64,000 nucleotides of DNA from Planctomyces sp. SH-PL62 (GTDB taxonomy: Bacteria > Planctomycetota > Planctomycetia > Isosphaerales > Isosphaeraceae), in the NCBI RefSeq assembly GCF_001610895.1, contig NZ_CP011273.1, forward strand, positions 5,580,001 to 5,644,000. The letters run 5' to 3'. Every line of letters begins with the position of its first letter. Within the stretch, counting starts at the first letter, position 1. Below, piece after piece: positions 61,667-64,000 of the stretch. The translations under genes and the position numbers were made by a program. The notes beneath the pieces were generated by a model. That model was not told where the DNA came from, did not search any database, and was given only the letters and a program-made list of their open reading frames with translations.

Positions 61667-62146
61667 TCAGCCCCGGCGCGCGGCCTCGATCGCGGCGATG
61701 TCGATCTTCCCCATCGTCATCATGGCCTCCATGGCCCGCTTCGCGGCGGCGCGATCCGGGTCGGTCGTCGCCTCAAGCAGCACGCGCGGCGTGATCTGCC
61801 ACGAGAAACCCCAGCGGTCCTTGCACCAGCCGCAGGCGCTCTCCTGGCCGCCGTTGCCGACGATCGCGTCCCAGTAGCGGTCGGTCTCCTCCTGGTCCTC
61901 GGTCACGACCATGAAGCTGACCGATTCGTTCGGCTTGAAGTTCGGCCCGCCGTTCAGGCCGACATAGGCCTGGCCCAGGAGGGTGAACTCGACGATGAGC
62001 TCCCCGCCCTCCTTCATCGACCGGTTGTCGGCGGCAGAGGCGTGAGCCTTCCCGACGCGGGTGTCGGGGAAGACGCTGGCGTAGAACTCGGCCGCCTTGC
62101 GGGCCTCGCCGCTGTCGAACCACAGGCAGGTGATCAGCTTATTCAT
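61667..62146 (-). CDS. PhnB-like VOC protein
   Basis: 159 residues. Opens MNKLITCLWFDSGEARKAAE, with EFTLLGQAYVGLNGGPNFKP and the 3-demethylubiquinone/PhnB motif ACGWCKDRWGFSWQITPRVL, then the typical tail AAAKRAMEAMMTMGKIDIAA. Function of the family is unclear. First gene of the minus-strand set extending to 59.0 kb. Confidence 0.93.
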   Translation of the reverse strand: MNKLITCLWFDSGEARKAAEFYASVFPDTRVGKAHASAADNRSMKEGGELIVEFTLLGQAYVGLNGGPNFKPNESVSFMVVTEDQEETDRYWDAIVGNGGQESACGWCKDRWGFSWQITPRVLLEATTDPDRAAAKRAMEAMMTMGKIDIAAIEAARRG

Positions 62147-62588
62147 GGTCGTGCTCCTGGACGGGGACGGAACGATGCCGGATTGGAACCAGTTATCGGC
62201 GGGAAGTCAACGGGCGTACAGTAATTTTAGTCGATCCCTCTTCGCGGGTGGCTCCTCTCCGTTGTTCGCTTCGCTCCGTCGCTCGCGCGACCACACTCCG
62301 GTCAGCCTATCGTGGGCATTCGGAGGGTTTTGCCCTCCAAGGGGACGCTGCGCGCCTTCATTCAGGGGCTTCTTCCGAGGGTGACTGCCCTTTCCGAGGT
62401 CCCCAAACATTTTTCTCTAAACCCATCAAATACCATTTAATCATTAGTGCGATCACTGGCACTGTCAGTCCAGCAAAAACACATGGGCCCAACCTAATAA
62501 ATGCCATCAAAGTCGATATCAAATCCGTGTTCGGTAACGAGAAGATTTACCCCGCCTGCCCGGTGGCCGAAGGATTCTGCAAGCTGAA
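62147..62588. other. intergenic stretch with a low-GC patch
   Basis: 442 bases between the PhnB-like gene and the IS630 element. From about 62400 to 62560 the sequence becomes clearly A/T-rich (for example ACATTTTTCTCTAAACCCAT), unlike anything else in the window. One small minus-strand frame is listed separately; otherwise nothing certain. Confidence 0.5.
62358..62507 (-). CDS. possible 49-residue membrane peptide in the low-GC patch
   Basis: From ATG 62507: MAFIRLGPCVFAGLTVPVIA, then LMIKWYLMGLEKNVWGP and a charged tail to TGA 62358. One hydrophobic helix. The frame is open further upstream, so it may be the tail of a lost gene. No family and no ribosome site. Confidence 0.25.
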   Translation of the reverse strand: MAFIRLGPCVFAGLTVPVIALMIKWYLMGLEKNVWGPRKGQSPSEEAPE

Positions 62589-63626
62589 TACAGCGGTTTA
62601 CCCCCGCTTGGCAGACGCGAAGGATGGCTACAGAGCCATGAGCGAGTGACGCGTCGGCTCGGGAGGCGTGCCGTGGGAAGACCTTATTCGGCGGATCTGC
62701 GGGAGCGCGTGGTCGCGGCGGTGGACAGGGGCGAGGAGTCGCAACGCGCGATCGCCCGGCGGTTCGAGGTGAGCCCGTCGTTCGTGGTGCGGATGCTGCA
62801 GCGTCGGCGTGCGAGCGGCGGCCTGGAGCCGGGGCCCCACGGCGGCGGGGCCGGGTTCAAGCTCGGGCTCGACGAGCGGATTCGCCTGTTCGAGTTGGTT
62901 CGCCGGCACGCCGACGCCACGCCGAAGCAGATCAAGGAGCGGGGCGGCTTCGACTGCACGCTCGTGACGATCTGGCGGCCGTTGCGGCGGTCCGGCTGGA
63001 CGCGGAAGAAGAAGTCGCCGCACGCCGCCGAACGCGACCGCCCCGACGTCAAGGAGGCCCGCCGGAGGTCCCGCCGCAAGGCGAAGCGGCTCGATCCGAG
63101 ACGGCGGATCGTCCTGGACGAGGCCGGTGTCGACGCGTCGATGACCCCGACGCAAGCCCGGGCCCCGGGGGGGCGTCGGGCCGAGGGCTCGGCCCCGAAG
63201 GCGTGGCGGACGACGACCGTGGTCGCGGCGGCGGGCCTCGACGGCCTCCGCGGCGAGTCGGCGTTCGCCGGCGCCATGGACGAGCCGGCGTTCCGGACCT
63301 ACGCCGAAGGCGTGCTCGCGCCGAACCTGCGCCCCGGCGACGTCGTGGTGATGGACGACCTTCGCGTCCACGACTCGGAGGCGGCCGAGGCCGCGATCGA
63401 GCGGGCGGGGGCGAGAGGGATCCGGCCGCCGCCGTACAGCCCCGACCACGACCCCATCGAGGAGATGTGGTCGAAGCTCAAGGCCCGCCTGCGTCGGATC
63501 GCCGCGGGGACGACCCCGGCGTTGCATCAGGCGCCGGCCGACGCCCTCTACCAGACCACGGCCAAGGATATCGCCGGCTGGTTCAGGCATTCAGGGCTGT
63601 ATGCCATCCCGGGGTAAACCGCTGTA
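62589..63626 (+). mobile_element. IS630-family element, single-frame type
   Basis: 1038 bases including flanking TA. Perfect 16-bp ends TACAGCGGTTTACCCC (62589-62604) and complement (63611-63626), where the outer TA is the target duplication. Different from the IS630 element at 56263 in ends and transposase. Appears intact. Confidence 0.9.
62673..63617 (+). CDS. IS630-family transposase
   Basis: 314 residues from GTG 62673 (GGGAGG upstream; GTG 62646 is an alternative). N-terminal helix-turn-helix PYSADLRERVVAAVDRGEES and RAIARRFEVSPSFVVRMLQR. Catalytic DDE residues appear in RIVLDEAGVDASM, VVVMDDLRVHDSEAAE and SPDHDPIEEMWSKLKARLRR. The gene is one uninterrupted frame, unlike the other transposases in the window. 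Confidence 0.92.
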   Translation: MGRPYSADLRERVVAAVDRGEESQRAIARRFEVSPSFVVRMLQRRRASGGLEPGPHGGGAGFKLGLDERIRLFELVRRHADATPKQIKERGGFDCTLVTIWRPLRRSGWTRKKKSPHAAERDRPDVKEARRRSRRKAKRLDPRRRIVLDEAGVDASMTPTQARAPGGRRAEGSAPKAWRTTTVVAAAGLDGLRGESAFAGAMDEPAFRTYAEGVLAPNLRPGDVVVMDDLRVHDSEAAEAAIERAGARGIRPPPYSPDHDPIEEMWSKLKARLRRIAAGTTPALHQAPADALYQTTAKDIAGWFRHSGLYAIPG

Positions 63627-63688
63627 ACATAGCAACTGGTAGCAACGGCGGGGGCAGGTCACGAGGTCTCCCGAGCCCAAGAGCAACC

Positions 63689-64000
63689 ATGAACCACTCC
63701 GACTCCACCCTCGCCGAAGACTTCGACTGGGCGCTCTTCCCGCAGGAAGCCACTGTCTCGCCGCTGAAGCGGTGGGTGCTCGGCCTGGAGGTCTCCTCCG
63801 TCGTCGTCCTCACCTGGTTGGTCTACCAGCCGCTCGCCGTCGTCCTGGCGTGCCTGGCGATTTCCTTCCGGGAGTTTCGGAGAGCTCGAGTCTCCGCGCG
63901 TGCCATCCCCGACAAAGCGGCCGCCTGGATCAGTTCGCTCTTCGGCTACGCGTGGGCCGCCTGGACGCTGGGGGTCGCCGCTTGCGCTACGTTCTTCGTC
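63689..64000 (+). CDS. membrane protein, N-terminal part
   Basis: 104 codons open to the window end from ATG 63689 (MNHSDSTLAEDFDWALFPQE). Three hydrophobic segments are seen: RWVLGLEVSSVVVLTWLVY, PLAVVLACLAISF and SLFGYAWAAWTLGVAACATF. No family recognised. Confidence 0.6.
   Translation, partial: MNHSDSTLAEDFDWALFPQEATVSPLKRWVLGLEVSSVVVLTWLVYQPLAVVLACLAISFREFRRARVSARAIPDKAAAWISSLFGYAWAAWTLGVAACATFFV

Overview
The window is very GC-rich chromosomal DNA, most likely from a planctomycete of the Isosphaeraceae type. This is inferred from a PVC-type heme-binding dehydrogenase with a CxxCH cytochrome tail (28864-31797), a degenerate Ser/Thr-kinase/TPR receptor, a three-gene ABC-2 export operon with a large secreted partner, many secreted or membrane proteins with GTG starts, and a heavy load of IS701, IS630 and IS5 elements. 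No rRNA genes and no CRISPR array were seen.

Layout. Positions 1-28.1 kb are mostly intact host genes: the end of an NADP-type glutamate dehydrogenase, a secreted sialidase-like protein, a very large membrane patatin-like protein, a secreted glycosidase-like protein coupled to an endonuclease/exonuclease/phosphatase-fold protein, a membrane histidine kinase, a three-gene ABC-2 transporter operon on the minus strand, UvrA, a xylose-isomerase-like protein with an altered metal site, an M3 oligopeptidase, a frameshifted pseudokinase/TPR protein and a GntP-type permease. Positions 28.2-38.4 kb carry a PD-(D/E)XK-like protein, the PVC cytochrome, exonuclease III, and a TetR-controlled locus (nitrilase, AhpD-like, cupin) that contains a 199-bp inverted-repeat element with twin hairpins.

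Positions 38.4-46 kb are a decayed accessory region. A DJ-1/PfpI gene is broken by an IS5-type element. Fragments remain of a plasmid-type gene, a LysR regulator, a methyltransferase, a tyrosine recombinase and an IS3 element. Among these fragments sits one intact but unrecognised helical-protein gene, followed on the same strand by two near-identical tRNA-like genes with different anticodons (CUG and CCC) and a 12-bp hairpin between them. This gene-tRNA-hairpin-tRNA unit is the best candidate in the window for an undescribed system.

Positions 46-53.5 kb form a redox and stress island: a CGNR regulator divergent from an alpha/beta hydrolase, a quinone-oxidoreductase-like protein, an RclA/mercuric-reductase-like flavoprotein, a DUF417/RclC-like membrane protein, an Rrf2 regulator, a methyltransferase and a thioredoxin-reductase-like flavoprotein with a frameshift. 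Positions 53.5-59.1 kb are a pile-up of IS701, IS5, IS630 and a second, damaged IS701, the last cutting a MmcQ/YjbR gene. Positions 59.1-62.1 kb are a run of small minus-strand genes (two RibD/DHFR-like, two VOC, one DinB). A low-GC patch, an intact IS630 element and the start of a membrane protein close the window. Several transposases here appear to need ribosomal frameshifting on homopolymer runs, and two host genes carry one-base shifts in or beside G or C runs.
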